Shown here piece after piece: positions 5,501 to 7,071 of a stretch of 7,071 bases of DNA. How positions within the stretch are numbered: the stretch's first letter is position 1; every line of letters starts with the position of its first letter. Under the pieces are notes generated by a model. That model was not told the origin of the DNA. It ran no database searches and saw nothing but the letters and a program-made list of their open reading frames with translations. Position numbers and translations under genes: made by a program. The DNA comes from CAYLMG01 sp964568365 (GTDB lineage Bacteria > Planctomycetota > Phycisphaerae > Sedimentisphaerales > Anaerobacaceae): assembly GCA_964568365.1 (NCBI GenBank), contig CAZMQF010000131.1, positions 1 through 7,071 of the forward strand. Reading direction: 5' to 3'.

Positions 5501-6496
5501 CTAGTTGAGTTTGAACCGCTGTTTACCTTCGTTGAGCAGTAGTGAATCATCGCCGCTAAGCGGAAGAGCATCACCGTCATAAGCTCTAGCAGGCGCCTCA
5601 CCAATCTGGGGAGGCTCTGATTCAATCGCTCTCGTATATATGTTATCCTGATTAATCCCACAATATGGCACAGTTTCCCATCTCGTGCTGCTGTCGTTGA
5701 ATAAGACATTTTGGCCTTCATACTTGTGGCTTGGGGAATTGCCCCATTGTTCTTTCGTTGGATCGCCATATACATATTCATGTACAAATTCCAGGCTTTT
5801 TTGCTCTTGAATCAATACCAGGTATGGATTCCGGTCTGCCATTACAGGTAAACCTGGCTGGCGAGTCGTACTCAGTGAGTAAAACATTTGTTCCGCTCCA
5901 CCATATGGTATCTGGTAAGCGTAACTGTAGTGCTGTCCAGGTGGAATTCCTCCTGAATTCCAATCACCTGCTGGTCCGCCGAAATCCCAGGCTAAGGTTA
6001 TGTCTTGTGTCAGGGTGAGGGGGTAGTCGGAAGCCTTATCTTGGAGAACGTCATTATAAAGGGAAAGCTCAAATTCGACCGCTCCCCCGTCGCCGCCACA
6101 AATAAATTGTTTTGGCGCAACATCCGCATACTTTATGAGAAGGTAAAGACTCGCTCCCATTGTCGCTCTGGAATTAATTTGCGCTGCGGGTTTATCTATG
6201 TTACCCTTTCTGCCTCCTTGGTAAAAAGCATCTGCCTCGTTTTCGGCATAAAAAACTGGAAGGCTTGATGTGGCACTCCATCGAGAAGTTTTGCCTCCTG
6301 CTCGGGGGTAATCATCGTGATTGTCCTGAGCATAAGTTAAAATTGCCTTATGTATGCCGCCGAGGTTAGTGCTGCATACCGCCCTTAGAGCCATCGCTTT
6401 TACCTTAGCCAGAGTCGGCATCAAGATAGACATGAGAATCGCTATAATCGCAATAACTACTAATAACTCTACCAGGGTAAAACCTTTTTTCTTCAT
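5501..6496 (-). CDS. Type II secretion-like pseudopilin (prepilin N-terminal methylation motif), copy 1
   Basis: This 331-residue protein shares the class III signal MKKKG|FTLVELLVVIAII with its neighbour: cleavage after Gly5, Glu10 present, hydrophobic helix 6-29. Matching blocks in the globular part include YPRAGG (63-68), FICGGD (131-136), AWDFGG (169-174), HYSYAYQ (189-195), MADRNPYL (219-226), GQNVLFND (261-268), PYCG--QDNIYT (277-288) and DSLLLNEGKQR (317-327). The H-x(9-10)-DG-like motif is degraded: after GQNVLFND it has SST where the paralogue has GHV. The start at 6496 is chosen because AAGGAG lies eight bases upstream; an in-frame ATG at 6544 would add 16 charged residues without a matching site. 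The gene follows the anti-sigma gene by 115 bases with no clear terminator between, so it may share its transcript. Its function beyond pilin-like assembly is unknown. Confidence 0.9.
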   Translation of the reverse strand: MKKKGFTLVELLVVIAIIAILMSILMPTLAKVKAMALRAVCSTNLGGIHKAILTYAQDNHDDYPRAGGKTSRWSATSSLPVFYAENEADAFYQGGRKGNIDKPAAQINSRATMGASLYLLIKYADVAPKQFICGGDGGAVEFELSLYNDVLQDKASDYPLTLTQDITLAWDFGGPAGDWNSGGIPPGQHYSYAYQIPYGGAEQMFYSLSTTRQPGLPVMADRNPYLVLIQEQKSLEFVHEYVYGDPTKEQWGNSPSHKYEGQNVLFNDSSTRWETVPYCGINQDNIYTRAIESEPPQIGEAPARAYDGDALPLSGDDSLLLNEGKQRFKLN

Positions 6497-6528
6497 TTGT
6501 TTTTCTCCTTTCAAAACCTTTTTTCTTC
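6479..6528. repeat. Perfect 16-bp direct repeat flanking a ribosome binding site
   Basis: On the minus strand GAAGAAAAAAGGTTTT occurs at 6513-6528 and again at 6479-6494, a 34-base period. The downstream copy encodes the KKKGF start of the pseudopilin. The upstream copy lies just before the Shine-Dalgarno and is in a different frame. Confidence 0.9.
6505..6510 (-). promoter_or_regulatory. Ribosome binding site that fixes the first pseudopilin start
   Basis: AAGGAG on the minus strand is followed by eight bases (AAAAACAA) and the ATG at 6494-6496. It supports MKKKG as the true N-terminus instead of the longer frame from 6544. Confidence 0.75.
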
Positions 6529-6611
6529 GTGGATTCAAACTCAAACAACAACAATAATCTAAAGCACATATTTTATATAATTATCGCAGCTTCAAGGCGT
6601 TTGGCATAAAA

Positions 6612-7025
6612 TTATTTCATCGTTACAGCACAGATATCCATAAACCTTTCCAATTCGTGAAGCCAGCTCATTGCCCGAACACAATTGAATGTGACAAAAG
6701 CGATTACAGCGGCAGCAGAGGCTAATTTAACAACAGGATTATCAATTATTGCTCTTATTGTCGTGAGAATACGGTCTTTAGCCGTAGAGCTAAAACAGCC
6801 GATTGCTTTTATAACCTCATCTTGTTGTCTGTCCAAATCCCTGCCAAATCCGTCAAAAAGACGGGTTAGTAATGCGTCTTCAGCCCTTAATACCTGCTCA
6901 AATTCGACACAATCTTTGCACTGTTGTTTATGTTCTTGTACAGCATTAATCTCGCTGTCAGGCAAAGTTCCGCTAATAAGCTCAGCGATTTTATCTTTAA
7001 AATTATCACATTTGTCACTCATCAT
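6612..7025 (-). CDS. Zinc-finger anti-sigma factor, single-pass membrane protein
   Basis: The 137-residue protein has an N-terminal anti-sigma zinc-finger domain: Cys6, then His32-x3-Cys36-x2-Cys39, in the usual frame C----I--L--G-L---E----HK--C--C. A basic, polar helical region follows, then one likely transmembrane helix (about 97-115, VVKLASAAAVIAFVTFNCV). Only about 20 residues remain beyond it, so there is no large periplasmic sensor domain. Such proteins hold an ECF sigma factor at the membrane until a signal releases it. The start overlaps the stop of the upstream frame by ATGA. Two ATGs stand in tandem (7025 and 7022); GGGAG is two bases before the first and five before the second, so the true start may be one codon in. 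The first pseudopilin gene lies downstream and may belong to its regulon, but that is inference. Confidence 0.85.
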   Translation of the reverse strand: MMSDKCDNFKDKIAELISGTLPDSEINAVQEHKQQCKDCVEFEQVLRAEDALLTRLFDGFGRDLDRQQDEVIKAIGCFSSTAKDRILTTIRAIIDNPVVKLASAAAVIAFVTFNCVRAMSWLHELERFMDICAVTMK

Positions 7026-7071
7026 TTCTCCCTTCCGGTCAACAATTTATGCAATTGTTTCCTCGCTTCTT
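7022..7071 (-). CDS. Probable ECF sigma factor, last 15 codons only
   Basis: Reading in from the right edge, one frame gives EARKQLHKLLTGREK and stops at TGA (7022-7024), overlapping the anti-sigma ATG as ATGA. The basic 'RKxLxxLL' tail is what the end of region 4.2 of ECF sigma factors usually looks like, and a sigma factor is expected just before a zinc-finger anti-sigma gene. The other two frames stop earlier (after 7 and 10 codons). With so little sequence the call depends mostly on context. Confidence 0.6.
   Translation of the reverse strand, partial: EARKQLHKLLTGREK

Noticed and set aside
5425..5787. A 120-codon minus-strand frame overlapping the pseudopilin 3' end.
   Set aside because: It overlaps the end of the well-supported pseudopilin gene in another frame and then runs through the untranslated region. 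No domain is visible.
6497..6544. A 16-residue N-terminal extension of the first pseudopilin.
   Set aside because: It would put a charged segment before the prepilin leader. The shorter start has AAGGAG and gives the same MKKKG leader as the paralogue.
6529..6611. A promoter between the anti-sigma gene and the first pseudopilin (TTGAAG and AT-rich TATAAAA).
   Set aside because: The boxes cannot be placed at 16-18 base spacing with a good -10 hexamer. Readthrough from the sigma/anti-sigma genes is equally possible.
1..7071. CRISPR array, tRNA, rRNA, insertion sequence or attachment site.
   Set aside because: I found no regularly spaced repeats, no cloverleaf or rRNA-like stretch, no transposase frame and no terminal inverted repeats with target duplications.

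Overview
The window reads as a piece of a bacterial chromosome from the PVC group, most likely Planctomycetota and perhaps a Phycisphaerae-like lineage. I infer this from three things: stand-alone pseudopilins with an N-terminal methylation motif and an H-x(9-10)-DG-like region, an ECF sigma/anti-sigma pair beside them, and a single-chain aconitase of the roughly 650-residue 'Aquifex type'. Every gene I can support lies on the minus strand, so the window is best read from its right end to its left end.

Right end (about 6500-7071): the last codons of a probable ECF sigma factor overlap, by an ATGA junction, the start of a small membrane-anchored zinc-finger anti-sigma factor. Then come two paralogous pseudopilins. 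The first (5501-6496) starts 115 bases after the anti-sigma gene and ends at a strong intrinsic terminator (5376-5404). The second (3884-4855) has its own good promoter (TTGACA, 17 bases, TAAGTT with a TG extension, at 5180-5208), a leader of about 320 bases, and its own terminator (3760-3804). No secretion ATPase, secretin or prepilin peptidase is in view, so these are orphan pseudopilins.

Left half (1-3647): a tight cluster runs aconitase, LOG/SLOG-family nucleotide hydrolase, exported protein of unknown function, then hisD (5' end only). The junctions are an 8-base overlap, 23 bases, and 9 bases with the stop codon touching the next Shine-Dalgarno. This looks like one transcription unit that mixes TCA-cycle, nucleotide-related and histidine-biosynthesis genes.

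The most unusual signal is in the leader of the second pseudopilin. Two pairs of complementary segments (14 bp with one G-U, and 9 bp) are interleaved in the order A-B-A'-B', the topology of an RNA pseudoknot, and B' ends only seven bases before the Shine-Dalgarno. It resembles a cis-regulatory RNA, and I do not recognise it as a known riboswitch class. Other points of interest are a 16-bp tandem duplication across the stop codon of the same pseudopilin gene, a 12-bp tandem duplication inside it, a 16-bp repeat that copies the start region of the other pseudopilin upstream of its own ribosome binding site, an internal domain duplication in the unknown exported protein, and a 37-42-codon Cys-rich/cationic micro-ORF between the two pseudopilin genes.
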